The notes under the pieces are model-generated. The model was given only the letters and a program-made list of their open reading frames with translations, did no database searches and was not told the DNA's origin. A stretch of DNA of 64,000 nucleotides, taken from positions 10,210,604 to 10,274,603 of the forward strand of contig JACDQD010000011.1 of NCBI GenBank assembly GCA_019843655.1, in the 5' to 3' direction. This DNA comes from Lethocerus indicus (taxonomy: Eukaryota; Arthropoda; Insecta; Hemiptera; Belostomatidae). Shown piece by piece: positions 26,001-46,802 of this stretch (the first letter of the stretch is position 1; every line of letters starts with the position of its first letter). Both the position numbers and the translations under genes were made by a program.

Positions 26001-26480
26001 CCAAAAAAATTGGGGGAACGAAAAATCAGCAATTATAAACCTATATATGCAAATGAAAAAAAAATTGATATTGATATTGGTTGTCTTGATGTTATAGGAT
26101 TAAGATTTATGTGCCATCTCACAAAATAAAGCTATAATTATTTGGTAAAATGTCGATAAATTGGAATGTGACCTGAAAGTTACACAGGTTAAATAGTTAT
26201 AATAATAAATTTAACCCAATCCAAGTATTGAACATTTTCTGTACGATAATTATAATAAATATTTTCCAGTTGTATTTATTTGTTGTTAGTAATTGTTATA
26301 CTCTTAATTTTTGAAGGTTTGTTCATGGACTGGACCGGCAGCTACGATGCCTCCTTCTACCTTTCCGGTGGGCTTTTGTTGCTGTCAGGAGTCATGTGCT
26401 ATCCTCTCAACGTGCTGAACAGGTGGGAAACTGCAAGGAAGCTCAAGAAACGCTCCGAAGAAGAGGCTAGAGTTGTTTAA
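19779..26480 (+). CDS. Monocarboxylate transporter-like protein, SLC16 family (whole gene, nine coding exons)
   Basis: Coding segments are 19779-20049, 20831-20974, 21381-21566, 22177-22648, 23357-23618, 24314-24536, 25088-25327, 25735-25860 and 26317-26480. They join in frame into 695 residues plus TAA, with GT-AG at every junction. The product is a 12-helix major facilitator protein of the plasma membrane. SLC16 members move lactate, pyruvate, ketone bodies or related solutes, some with protons. Evidence for the family is the PDGGWGW motif before helix 1 (residues 32-38), the [11 protein letters not shown] motif before helix 5 (about 156-166) and two six-helix halves. The loop between helices 6 and 7 is about 270 residues (about 214-484), hydrophilic and rich in Ser, Asn and His. 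It is much longer than in mammalian MCT1 and resembles the orphan, MCT14-like insect members. The start at 19779 follows an acceptor at 19770-19771, implying an upstream 5' UTR exon. Substrate cannot be deduced. Confidence 0.93.
20212..20588 (-). mobile_element. Foldback element carrying a captured piece of transporter intron 6 and exon 7
   Basis: Read on the minus strand, it contains the foldback-family body, then sequence matching 25053-25177 of this gene, then another short foldback-family piece. It starts with CCCTAGATTT directly after a 9-bp direct repeat (20203-20211) and ends before the second copy (20589-20597, one mismatch). The element at 61343-61539 has the same start motif and the same 9-bp spacing. 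A 9-bp duplication with long inverted arms is typical of foldback and Mutator-like elements. There is no room for a transposase, so it is non-autonomous. Confidence 0.75.
20251..20330 (-). pseudogene. Antisense, diverged copy of transporter exon 7 fragment
   Basis: The reverse complement of these 80 bases aligns without gaps to 25098-25177 in exon 7, with 73 identical positions by my count. It covers codons for the [17 protein letters not shown] region. Homology continues through 20355 into the end of intron 6, but about 20 bp covering the original 3' splice site and the first exon bases are missing. The fragment lies in intron 1 of the same gene in the opposite orientation, so it cannot act as an exon of this transcript. 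Confidence 0.9.
20831..20974 (+). CDS. Transporter coding exon 2
   Basis: Preceded by TTTTTTACAG and followed by GTACGT, phase 1 at both ends. It encodes the end of helix 2, helix 3 (about residues 103-122) and the first part of helix 4, ending in CYGILGG at the junction. Confidence 0.93.
21381..21566 (+). CDS. Transporter coding exon 3
   Basis: Preceded by a T-rich tract and CAG, followed by GTAATT, phase 1 at both ends. It encodes the rest of helix 4, the conserved [11 protein letters not shown] loop motif and helix 5 with its glycine-rich face, and it enters helix 6. Confidence 0.93.
21685..21870 (+). mobile_element. Strongly diverged Jockey-type fragment (copy 3) in transporter intron 3
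   Basis: Order and spacing of AGATTCGGGTCAAAAGTCC, CCCGGTATGATTCTAA, a TACCAACAGTC block and a GAAAGTTCCATTCCCG block match the other Jockey copies, but with many substitutions and deletions. It is an old relic without an open frame. Confidence 0.6.
22177..22648 (+). CDS. Transporter coding exon 4 (end of helix 6 and long loop)
   Basis: Preceded by TAATTTTCAG and followed by GTATCT. It enters in phase 1 and leaves in phase 2. The first codons finish helix 6 ([11 protein letters not shown]); the remainder is a hydrophilic loop with Asn, Ser and His clusters. This exon is GC-richer than its surroundings, as expected of real coding sequence. Confidence 0.92.
22674..23205 (+). mobile_element. 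Jockey-clade retrotransposon fragment (copy 4) in transporter intron 4
   Basis: This is the best-kept coding fragment of the family here: 22741-23130 is open for 129 codons. It includes [20 protein letters not shown], an [12 protein letters not shown] block and an [13 protein letters not shown] block of the reverse transcriptase C-terminal region, followed by a poly-C tract and the shared 3' UTR with ATCTTTGGGTGGTTTC. It begins about 25 bp after the exon 4 donor. It is 5'-truncated and lacks the catalytic core. Confidence 0.85.
23357..23618 (+). CDS. Transporter coding exon 5 (cytoplasmic loop)
   Basis: Preceded by TTTTGCAG and followed by GTACAT; enters in phase 2 and leaves in phase 0. It encodes only loop sequence, with acidic (SSPDDD) and strongly basic, serine-rich stretches ([18 protein letters not shown]). 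These RxxS-like sites could be phosphorylation targets, which is inference. Confidence 0.9.
23718..24105. repeat. Imperfect tandem duplication, period about 213 bp, in intron 5
   Basis: CTTTTGGAAATAC at 23721 recurs as CTTTTGAAAATAC at 23934, and GAAGAATTCTATTGGATC at 23861 recurs at 24073. Intervening blocks such as GACTACATTATTGAAG also repeat in order. It is an AT-rich local duplication with no coding content. Confidence 0.9.
24314..24536 (+). CDS. Transporter coding exon 6 (loop end and helix 7)
   Basis: Preceded by TTTAATTCAG and followed by GTTTGT, a slightly weak donor. Enters in phase 0 and leaves in phase 1. It encodes the end of the loop with an [14 protein letters not shown] segment and then helix 7 (about residues 485-515). 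Confidence 0.92.
24746..25052. mobile_element. Foldback (hairpin) element in transporter intron 6
   Basis: The left arm (about 24751-24835) and the right arm (about 24940-25012) are inverted complements. The arms include GTTTGGTCTTTTGCTAGACC and its counterpart GGTGTTAG near the loop. The flanks TTAAACTGT (24737-24745) and TTAAATTGT (25053-25061) form a 9-bp duplication with one mismatch. The right end carries the family terminus with CACAAAACAGGCATTCTA. It leaves only about 35 bp of intron before exon 7, so the branch site must be very close. Confidence 0.8.
25088..25327 (+). CDS. Transporter coding exon 7
   Basis: Preceded by CTGTTGCAACAG and followed by GTAACT, phase 1 at both ends. It encodes helix 8 (from about [10 protein letters not shown]), helix 9 ([16 protein letters not shown]) and the start of helix 10. 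Bases 25098-25177 also occur in antisense in intron 1. Confidence 0.93.
25735..25860 (+). CDS. Transporter coding exon 8
   Basis: Preceded by TCTGTTTTCAG and followed by GTGAGT, phase 1 at both ends. It encodes the end of helix 10 with an [16 protein letters not shown] stretch and most of helix 11 ([19 protein letters not shown]). The Arg in this region matches the conserved charged residue position late in the second half of SLC16 proteins. Confidence 0.92.
26317..26480 (+). CDS. Transporter coding exon 9 (last, with stop)
   Basis: Preceded by TTTTTGAAG and ends in TAA. It encodes the end of helix 11 ([13 protein letters not shown]), helix 12 ([18 protein letters not shown]) and a short basic then acidic cytoplasmic tail. 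The acceptor GAAG is slightly unusual, but joining at 26317 keeps the family consensus intact. Confidence 0.92.
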
Positions 26481-28054
26481 AAAAAATAACTCTTTCCGCA
26501 CTACAAGATGAATTGTAGGTTATAGATAACCGTTGGAAAAAAATTGAATACTCATTTTTAATTAAACTGACGATTCCCTAATGATACTGCCTCTTGAAAG
26601 ATAACAATTCGAGAGGATTTCTATTCAACCTTTGTAGTCAATTTGTTTTTACTCTTATTTGGTGGCTTGTACATGCATGTATGTATATACAAAGAGCCAA
26701 GTTTTAGTCGTCTTAGCCAAAGATAGTTTTACTATCTGACAGACATGTAAAAAATAAAAATTGTTAGAAATATTTATTTGGACAATTTACCTGAACTTAT
26801 TTTTTATTTTGACTGCAGACGATTATAATATATTTGAATTAAGTTATTGGCCCTGGAGGTGAAGTCTGGTATATATTTATATATGTATGTATGTATGTAT
26901 GTATATATGTACAATTCATTATTTATAGTGACTCTTTAACTGCATGAAAGTGTTTTAACAGGGAAACTTTCCCTGAATATCCTAGACACATTTTGTTGCA
27001 GTGCTAGTCACCTCTAAAGTTTAAGTTAACGGAAATTTAAACTCATCCTCCTTGACAACAGCTACCAAATATGAAGCTCAAGAGCCATATTTAGTTTTAA
27101 GTTAGAAGCAAGAAAAATAACCCCAATTCTATGTAATATATATATAGTGGTAGATAATAGGTAGTAGTTAACACTTTTATGACTGTGTAAACCATTGAAA
27201 TCTTTAATTTAATTATAAGGTATTACTATATTTTTTGTTGTAACACGTTATATAATTGCTTTGTGGCTCCGCATAAGACTGCAAAGAGTTAAGTTTTTGT
27301 TATATTTACGATTGTTAAACATATTTTTAGGGTAATATACAAAAAAAGAAGTTAGAATTTACCTGAGAAAGGTACCAAGATTATTAATTCTGTAAACATT
27401 TTGTCTTATAAGATGAAATTTATTATACACATTGCATAGTTGCATATATAGATGTGTAAATATAGTTTTGTTATTTATGTATGAAATAGGTATTTTGTAT
27501 GTATTGTACATAGGGTGTTATAAAAATATAATAGAAATTACTGTGATTTATCATATAAGAGAGAGTGATGAACTAAATATATTTTGTCCATTGTTGTTTT
27601 ATTAACTTGTTTTATTTCTCTTTCATACACCCAGTCTTTTTAATGGTTCGCCAGAAATTAATGAAAAATCTTAAACTGAACTATCATGAAATCTGGCAAA
27701 TTCAAATTTGTTTGTAAATATACAAAGAAATTACACCCATGAACCTAACTAGCTAGGTCCTTTATTTTGAATCATTGTATGCATTTCACCATTCTTTCAA
27801 AATTTTGTGCAGGACTTTTTGAGAATGATAATGATCTTGGGTATACGAATCCTACAGATTCAATGCTTTTCAGTCCAGCAAATTTTAATTCAGACAATGT
27901 GAATTTAGAAACACAATGTGAACTGTATATTTTTGCTAATTTAATGGTTATTTGTTACCTAATGACCCCCAGAAAAACCCTTATTACCTTTTTTCCAACA
28001 CTTCTCGAAAATTTGTACGTGGTAATAATATACGAGTGATAGAAACGAAATTTC
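26481..28054 (+). other. Transporter 3' UTR and convergent spacer
   Basis: AT-rich sequence after the stop, with an AATAAA at 26753-26758 about 270 bp downstream and a GTAT/TATG run near 26885-26905. No further exon is visible. The true cleavage site is unknown and longer transcripts are possible. Confidence 0.5.
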
Positions 28055-28291
28055 GTATCAGGAGAACAAGGCCCTACAAGAGGTAGAATATCTTGATACA
28101 TCGGCCATTTTATTCGAATTTATTCAGCCGAATTTCATCGATGGGACGGTACAGCTCACGCCATCTAGCGGAGAATCGTGCAAACCAAGTCGATTGGTCG
28201 ACAGCGCCATCTAGTAGCGGAGGGCTGAACTAATTCCCCGATGTAACAGACCAGGTCGTCTACCTCTTGCGCCTTCATGTTCTCCTAATAC
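28055..28291 (+). mobile_element. MITE-like element with about 60-bp terminal inverted repeats
   Basis: It starts with GTATCAGGAGAACA and ends with TGTTCTCCTAATAC; the inverted similarity extends through AAGAGGTAGA and ACATCGG on both sides. The core holds GCCATCTAGCGG and GCGCCATCTAGTAGCGG, a motif frequent in arthropod interspersed repeats. I could not define a target duplication. No protein-coding capacity. Confidence 0.8.
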
Positions 28292-28328
28292 AGAAATAGG
28301 TCTTTAGTCCGACCGCAAACCAAATTTT

Positions 28329-28483
28329 GTATCAGGAGAACATGAAGGTACAGGAGGTAGACGACTTGATCCCGATACATCGGGGAATTAGTTCAGCCTG
28401 CCGCCAATAGATGGCGCTGCCGACCCCTTACGTAGTTTCGTAGTATTCCGCTAGATGGCGTGTGCTGTATCGTTTCGTCGAAA
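28329..28483 (-). mobile_element. Partial, inverted copy of the adjacent MITE-like element
   Basis: It starts with GTATCAGGAGAACATGAAGG and follows the reverse complement of 28055-28291 through GGGGAATTAGTTCAGCC, GATGGCGCTG and CCGCTAGATGGCGTG, then fades. The pair lies about 40 bp apart and could fold into a long stem. Confidence 0.75.
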
Positions 28484-30237
28484 AAGTTCACCAAATTTCA
28501 GCTTTTTTCCCCTAATTCATACAGATTTCCGTTTGTTTTATATTATAAACATGAATATTGTAAGAAATATATGTATCAGTACCATTTAAATTGTACAGAA
28601 TGTAAGTTTGGATATTATATAAGTTTTTAGCAATGAATCATGTATCATTATTTTAATACTTATAACCTATTACTGAGAAGAATTCACATCATCTATCTGA
28701 ACGAATTTTTCTAATAATTCGCATTTGTATCTAAATTGTTTTTTCCCATTGTTCAGATTCCCTGTGCCACTCAAATTGTCCCTCTTGTCGATGTTACTCA
28801 GCATTCTGGCAATGTGTAATGTCTGTTCAGATAATTGTCCAGTAGGATAGGCAGTGATATTCTATTGTTTTCTGTATGCTTAAAAATTTCAACTACTGTC
28901 TAAGGGACTAGAGTATCAAAATGTCCTTGACATAAATAAATATTTGTGGGCATATCTTTGTAACATATATTTATTAATATATTCCATCGACTCTAATTGC
29001 AGTTCAAGCATTTTTCTTCTCCAGCGATTAGCTAATAGCAACATCGAGAAAGGTTGGTTGTGATCGAAAGGATTGGAAATATGACAAGAAAAAGAAACAA
29101 TAGTTTCTGAGTTATTCACATAATCAGTTTAATTTAAAAATAACAGTGCTTTTATAGTAACAACACTACTCTACCTTAGGTAATTTTCAACTATTTTTGT
29201 TTCCTTTTTTTACCTAATATATATTTATATTATATATATACTGGAGCCGGTGTTAATGACTCCCAGATAAAATAGTTAATTAAAATATACAAAACAATTG
29301 TTTTTTTGTTTTGTTTTTTCTTTTTTCCCAATAAACAGGTAGATGTAAAAAAAAGAAAAATCATAGTTACAACTCAGTTTTTTCGATACATAGAAATAAA
29401 TATGTTTTTATGTTAAATTCTTAACGATTACAACACTATTCATTTTTTGATGTTTCATTTAGCTATGAGCATACAGATTTTTTTGTATTTTTATAATATA
29501 GTTTTCTTTCTCAAAAACTTGGAAGAGAGGCACAAAATATTTGTCTAACAAGACAACCAAAGAACTTTTAACACGGAAATATAATATATAGGTGCAAAGA
29601 TTATCATGTTTTCTTCCCATTTTTGCGAGATTAACAACTTACACGACTCTCGTAAACTTTTTTTTTTACAAAATACAACACCAAGATAGGGTTTTTGTTT
29701 TTGGAATAGACTAAATAGAAGTTAAATGTTTGGAGAAGTTAACACACTTTTAATAATTTTTTTAATTTTTTTTTACTTTTTATGCATATATGTTAAAGAA
29801 GAAATTCGCCTATTAATTGTGTTATTATAATACGAGTGTATGTGTGAAGGTGTACATGTTCTTTTAAATTTCTTCTCAATGCCTTGTTAAAATTTTCACA
29901 AATCCATACACAAGTTCTATATACTTTTTTTTAAAATACAATTTTCCACATCTTTTCCAGAGTGACATACACCGTATGCTCTTCTATGTAAACAGGTAAA
30001 TACCTTTCTTTTTGTCTATTGTAATAAATACAATTCTTAGTTAAGAATTATGCTTTTGAAAAGTGAGATTCTCTAATGAAATAAATCAGTATACATATTT
30101 CAAAAAGAAACAAAAAAAAAATTCAACAAGATCGAATAATTTAAACTAGGAGTAATACAGACAGGATAGGATTTGAACAATGGGGAATGATGGACTTTTA
30201 CAAAAGAATCAACAAACACCTAAGGAGAATAGGTCAT

Positions 30238-30294
<57 letters not shown>

Positions 30295-31315
30295 TAAATA
30301 ATTTAAAAAACCATAGAAATAAAAGAAAAATTATGGAACTTGTGTAAACAAAAAACCATTCAAATTGTTATTTTAAAACATTCTAAATTGTCTTTTTTAT
30401 TATTTTCATTTTTATGACCTGCAATAAAAAGGAACTCATAACAAAAATAACATTAACTGCGATTTCAAAAGGAGAAGGAAAGGAAGTTGGGAAAGGGGAT
30501 GAGGGCTGCTGCTATGCTCAAAGGAATGTGAAAGGTCCCTAACAACATATATATATACCTTTTATGGACTAAAGTGTGGATTAAATATGAAAATGGAAAA
30601 TGAAAATAGGGAGTGAAAGTTGTTAAACTTTTTTATACAGATAAAAATAAAAATAAAAAAAGTGAAAAAACACGGAAACGTGCGTCTACAAAACAAAAAA
30701 CCAACAGACTTAGTTTGTTGATTACAACAAATTCTTTAATTATATATAATTAATTAATTAATTAATAATAATTTACCCACATTACAATTATAATCGTTAA
30801 CAATTACGTCTAAGATTACCTTTTTAAACCATTACTTAATTTTTTTTATACAAAAAATTTACACAGACTTTTTTTTCATTTTTCCTTCGTAGTTTTTGAC
30901 GTTATATGTTTTATTTATAATATTTATAATGTATAAGAACTTTTTTAAAATAACCACCGGAAAAAAGAAAAAGAAAAAAGAAACAAACATCAAAGCCCAC
31001 AGTTTGTGATTTTAAAAATGTTTTTTTTTTACATTTTTTATATGTCGAGAAAAAGTCGGCTAGGCTGTTTCTTTCCAAGTTTTTTAACACCAAAGTTGTA
31101 TTTTTTGGAGTGTGTGGTATTTATTTATATTTTTTTTAAATCTTTCTGGTTGTTGTTGATGTTCTGTTCATATTGTCGCTGTCGCGCGCTCACTCGCTCT
31201 CATTCTCACTCTCTCGCTCACTCTTTCTTGCGCAAGGAAATATTTTGTTATTATTATTTAAGCAGAAATGCGGGGTTGAGACGCAATCGCTTCAACAACA
31301 AGTTGCAGCAACACT
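28484..31315 (-). other. Likely calmodulin 3' UTR and spacer
   Basis: Very AT-rich, T- and A-run-rich sequence downstream of the canonical calmodulin stop. Several minus-strand AATAAA signals occur (TTTATT on the plus strand, for example near 30909 and 31112). It includes CT-rich blocks near 31180-31225 and a TA microsatellite. Long calmodulin 3' UTRs are common, but no cleavage site can be chosen from sequence. Confidence 0.45.
30243..30291. repeat. Microsatellite (TA)n
   Basis: About 24 uninterrupted TA units within the presumed calmodulin 3' UTR or spacer. Confidence 0.95.
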
Positions 31316-41297
<9,982 letters not shown>

Positions 41298-41433
41298 TTT
41301 AGCTAGGAGAAGTCGCGGTTTCCGGAGGACAAAAGGGACAGGCGATACAACACTCTAGCCGAGAGACGAACACACTGCACCGCTCACAACCGGAATAAAC
41401 TCGGAACGGTCCGACGTGGGGAACACAGAGGCG

Positions 41434-41441
41434 TGACGTCA
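41434..41441. promoter_or_regulatory. Full palindromic CRE-like site in the calmodulin leader region
   Basis: TGACGTCA, the complete cAMP response element palindrome, about 137 bp upstream of the calmodulin ATG and downstream of the presumed TATA box. CREB/ATF-type control of calmodulin would be plausible. An 8-bp match alone is weak evidence. Confidence 0.4.
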
Positions 41442-41658
41442 CACTAGTGTATCCCTCCGCGAGTCGCACACCGCGCTCTCTCCAGACGACCACCGGCGAA
41501 AAAAACAACTTCACTGGGCGTCCGCCGCCCGATTCAACTGCCGAGTATAACTAAGAAAATAGCACTCGCGAAGCGGTCGGAGCTGATCGGTAGGACACGA
41601 TCCGACGTTGACGGTCTCCGGGCGTGGATTACGTTGGGGCGTGTAGAGTGGACGAGCC

Positions 41659-41664
41659 TTTATA
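41659..41664 (-). promoter_or_regulatory. TATA box candidate of the calmodulin gene
   Basis: TATAAA on the minus strand within a GC-rich region. It would place transcription start near 41630 and give a 5' leader of about 335 bp before the ATG at 41297. No strong initiator motif is seen at the expected point. Confidence 0.5.
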
Positions 41665-44600
41665 GCGGGTGGGTGCGGTCCCGTATAACGGGTAAAGGGC
41701 CGCCGGCAGCACTCTCTGCACCGCTCTCTGATTGGCTGCCCCGTACCCGCAATGCGTCAACCGCTCTGCCGCGTTCCTCTCCCCCCTCCCCGGCTCCTAT
41801 TTCCCCTCCTCGTCCTCTGGCGGCTTTCATTTTTTCTTTTCTTTCCGCCTCTCTTTCCCTCCCACGCCTCTTTCTCCTTTCCGCCTTTTCGCGTCCCGTT
41901 TCGAAAATTCCGCCCTCCGGAAAACGGGTATTCTCGCGTTTACTTTTTTTCCCGTCGGGCCTACCGGGCGGGAATTTCGACAGCGGTGTTCGAAGTTGGC
42001 GGCGGAAACGGTCGGCGGGCCGGGCGCACGCGCCGACGGGGGCGGTGGCGGCCCGCCTCTCTTTTAATTTGGAATTGGAAACGGCGAAAAAAACGCTTTC
42101 GGCCGATCACCGAGCGATGTAAATATTGTCGGAGGCGGCCGACGTGATGCAGGATCGCGACGAAATTCGATATCGGGGAAAATTGTACTCTCGATTGATC
42201 GATTGGGAGAGTTCTCGTGTGCAGGGGATGTGTGGTCCGTGACGGGCCTCGACTGCGGTGGGCTGCCGGTGACGAGCCCGTACCTCTAACCTAATGCACC
42301 TTACCGATATAATTTATGAGAAAGTAAAGACGGTTCCCCGCGCCCTACCACCCTTTATGAATTTTCCGGTTTATATTTTCCGGTCCGACTATTTTACTTT
42401 TTCCTTTTTTTTATCGACCTTCTACTAGTTCGATAAGTTATTTCTCTATTTAACAATCTACCTTACGGTATCGGTAAACCAAATTCTTCGATTGTCGATA
42501 TATTGAAAATGAACTATGTACGACTCCTCTGCGTTTCGATAAGGAACCCTTTTTATTAATATTCTTCCTACGGAACTCAATTTTTATGCCGCGCCGCAAA
42601 CAGAGTGGACTAACTTATGACGTGCGCGTAATACATAACGAATGAATATTTATCCAGTCGCTCGGCTTGTAAAATGTATATGGAGAGGATCGGAAATTCC
42701 TTTTCACCCGATACATCCGTAAACAATTTCCTGTTTTAATAATGAAGTAATATAAAAGTAAGTATTTGGTTACCTGGTTACACGACATAAAATATCTATT
42801 AATAAAACGAACCTTAACGTACATTCTTTCAATTAAATAAATCAAGAGAAACATAACCGCATAATTGATTTGAGAACAGCGATTACTAGAATGACTCAGT
42901 TTCACCAACATTAACCAAAATACAGTTACTGTAATGGTCCAATTGTTGGAGAACCGCCACCACATACTTTATTGTATACATTCTTCCTATTATTATTATT
43001 ATTGTTGTTATTTTTATTTATGTCTTTATGTTATACGAAATATTAGTTATCCCATTTTCCGTTATGTTTCATAAAATATTCGGAATCCAGACAACAATAT
43101 TAATTGAAGATTAGGTTGGATAACTGGCAGTTCACTCAGTTTAGGAAAGACGCTCCGTCGAGACCTCGATACTCCAAAGGCCCTTTTTCATCAAACCACA
43201 AAATCTTCAGGGCTCAAACATGGAATTGCACAAGAAACAATCGCTAGGCCCTCATAAACGGCAAAAGGTAAGGAATTTTAACTTACTTTATCAGCTGATT
43301 ATGTATTCAGAGCAAAACTACTTATGCATGCATTATGCTGTGCGGCATACAAAAATTAAGTATGAAATAGACTAATTACTATTAGTATTGTGCAATTGAG
43401 ATTCCAAGAAATGGTAATGCAAGTTATTGAAGAAGGTATTAAAGCTTGTACTGCCTAGCTACTATAAGACCTTATTAAATCTTGGTCTCTCTAGATGTAA
43501 TATAACCGAATTATCGTCGGCGCAAAAATACAAAATGGCGGCGTTGTAAATGAAAGTAATCAGAATATTCTAGGGAGATTTTAAGACATATTGAGTAATA
43601 TACTTAATCGCGTCAATTTGTTAACAGAACACTATGTTCGAATTGTAGGTATCGACACAAAAACGTATTGTAAGGTAACGTTCTAGGCTGTTAAAATAAT
43701 CCTTCGAATTCTTATGGAAAAATAAACCAAATGTTTGAATTTTCGACTAAAATATGTTATTCATTCACATAAATGGGCGAGTATTCGAATAACTATTTTG
43801 CTATAAAATGCTAAATATTATCAACTATTTTCTTTGGCTCCGTATTAGAAAATGAACGGGAGAAAATTTATAGGCTCGAACTAATTGCGCAGGCGCCGAA
43901 CGCGAACGGACGATTCTATAACAGTAGAATTTTATGAACTTGTTCGCACATCTTATTTTTTCCATGTATTATTTGTTTCGCATATAATCTCTCCATATAT
44001 TTGCGGGTCCCATTTTACATTCCTCAGTACCGTATTTTCGGTCAATACTTTCAGTTTAGTAATCGCCGATTATTTTTATGCGGTTTTTAGTTTTAAACTG
44101 AATGTTGGCATTTCAATAAAACAAACGCCGAAGGGCACATGCAACGGTCGTTACAGTTTAAACTTCGCTAGCACGTTTTTTCTTTTTAACGAGATTTGAA
44201 TATTTAAATGAATAATTTCGAAAGTGTATAAACCCACCTGATGCCCCATTTTCACTTTAAATTAATTAAGTTAGTTTACTCTGAAAGCTGGAGTTGTTGC
44301 GAATATAAATGTTTGTTCTGTGATTGGGCCAATTGTCATTAATCATATATTAAATATTTAGATCTGATTGGGCCAATGACCTCGACAATTTAATTCCCAC
44401 TGACTAAGTTAATAATTATAAGAACTGATGTTAGCCCAGCGTTGTCTTGTTTGGTGGTGTGAGGGCGTAGGGGTTTGGTTCTGACCTCTCACAGTCTGAA
44501 AATTCTCGTGAGTTGTAAATCACCTAAGCGGAATTCCCATGATACTTTCAGTTTCCTATTTCTGTTGTTTTATCGATTGCCGAGGCAAAACCGCTGCAAT

Positions 44601-46715
44601 AAAAAAAACGGACCGGAGTAGAACACCAGCTTTCTGAACTGAAAGACCAACGATAATTATTCGTGTAAGGGGCTATCTCAATCCTGGGATAAAAATCTTA
44701 CATCGCATACAAAAGACGCAACAAGAGACCTCATTTTCCTACATCTTGTTTAAACGTTGAAATGAAACTAACCCGATTAATCAAAATCGCAAGAGAGTTA
44801 ATATGAACAGTTCATTTGTAAAAATAACCCGGGATATCGGCACTCTTTGCCGTCGAAGCATCCTGTAAGTAGTGTCCCGACAGTGACATTTTTGGTTTGC
44901 TTCTGTGAAAGTTCTACTATAGTGATAGTGTGCCTCCTTATTCGATGAGCTTTTCGTTCAAATGATCCCCGATTACTACATTATGGGCGCTTACACTCTT
45001 CAAACTTGCGGACCGCAGAGAGCCCTATTGGCGCTTTGTCGAGTTCGTGCATACCAGTTCGTGCGAATAGAACGTTTCTCTTCTTTGTTATAATAAATCT
45101 TTAAATTATAGTTAACTAGTTCCATGTTTTTGGTCCCTTTTGCGAACCTACATATTTTGCAGGAGGTTTCATGTTTGAAATAATCTTGCCGCCTCGTCCA
45201 TTTTCGGTATTTGAGTGTTCCTAATCGCAAGGAGAAATCTAAACAGTTTTGCGGGAATTCTTTTTATACTTTTTACACGCACACAATTGCAATGCCATCT
45301 ATAACCTGAGGCTATGTTCGTTTTCAAACAATTTTATACCTTGAATATGCTGTAGCTATTACTGTTTGTAGTTGCTATAGATTAGTAAGTTAAAGTGGGG
45401 TCATTTTATTTAAAATAGATCATAGTGTTCATAGCAGTTGAGCTCTTTGGAATTTCTGTCTTCACTCGCCCAATTCGTTTTTAAGCATCCTGATAGCACT
45501 GTCACTACTCTATTATTACATTAAATAGGGCATCCGAATTCTACTGACGATGGCGAAGCCGCTTAGCTCCAGACATGATAGGTGAGTGGCGCTAGGAAAT
45601 GGCAAGAGTGTTGATATGTTAAACAATCATAAACATAAACAACCTCCTACGTACCTGTGGCATTACTTGGAATTGCGTGATACAATTCTGACAAGAATCC
45701 TACTCTACTATGTTCAGTTATCGCCTACAAAACTTACAAATTATAAAAAATACATAGATTAATGACAAAGATTGCATTTTTTATTTGCAAAGCGCAAAAA
45801 AATTCTATTGCAATTTGGGAAATTTAAACAAAGGAACATAGTTGAGTCATTATTATTAGTCATATTGAGTAAATTAAGTCACTTATATAGGAATCACGAA
45901 TCTGGTGAGTAATTCCTGCCACAAGATAAGATAGGTAGATATGTAAGTGTTTACCAAAACGATAACAATATTTCATACATATTAACGTTCTGATAATCCT
46001 CCGCTCGTGAATCAACCTTACGGGGATTGTTTTCCTGATCGACACGAAGTTACATACAAGTGCAATTAGTGTATTATTGATTAGTAAAAACCAATTTCAA
46101 TAATAGCCGCCCAAATTACCGTAAAATTTCACTTTTAACAGGATTGGTCCAGAAATTTATTTATTGTATCGGAAGTGACAGCCAAAGCTATATTAAAATT
46201 ACGAGCAAAGTTCGAATAATCGGGTAATAAATCGAGTAAGAGAACGAGAAATAAGGGAATAAATAGGGGTATTAAATAGAAGAAATTACTTATAAATAAT
46301 TACTTAGAAATTACTGTATATTTAGATTATAGGTTATATTTATTTATTCAACTTGTTGTCACTCATGGTTGTTTTTGTAGTTGCATTTATAGTTGTCATT
46401 AGTAGAGGATAGATAATGGATCTGTAAGTACAGGCGATAAAATATAGAAAATTATTAATAAATAATCTCCTGCGGTCATCTCGATATTTTATATGAACGA
46501 CATCTAATTAACACTGTCATCGGCGCAACTAATGCAAAGTAATGTGGTGTTGAAATACCGTGTTCGATATTAAATACAATTATAAATGCCGATTGAGATA
46601 AAACAAAAATTCATATTGGGGAGGTTTAAACCGTACTCCGAAGTGTGGTCACAATGAACATATTGATCAAACGTTTTTCAGTTTTTATCAAGTGCTGTTG
46701 TGCCGTTGATAAAAA

Positions 46716-46754
<39 letters not shown>

Positions 46755-46802
46755 TATCTCTCCCTCTGCCTCGCCCTCCCTGTAATGGGGAGGGGGGGGG
46801 GG
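46716..46802. repeat. (CT)n microsatellite with adjacent G-run
   Basis: About 20 CT units with a few interruptions (to about 46770), then a GC-rich bridge and a run of G residues near 46791-46802. Confidence 0.9.

Noticed and set aside
41634..42147. Overlapping open frames of 111 to 162 codons in the GC-rich region behind calmodulin
   Set aside because: Three frames are open together because GC-rich DNA lacks stops. The peptides are Pro/Ser/Phe/Arg low complexity with no domain character.
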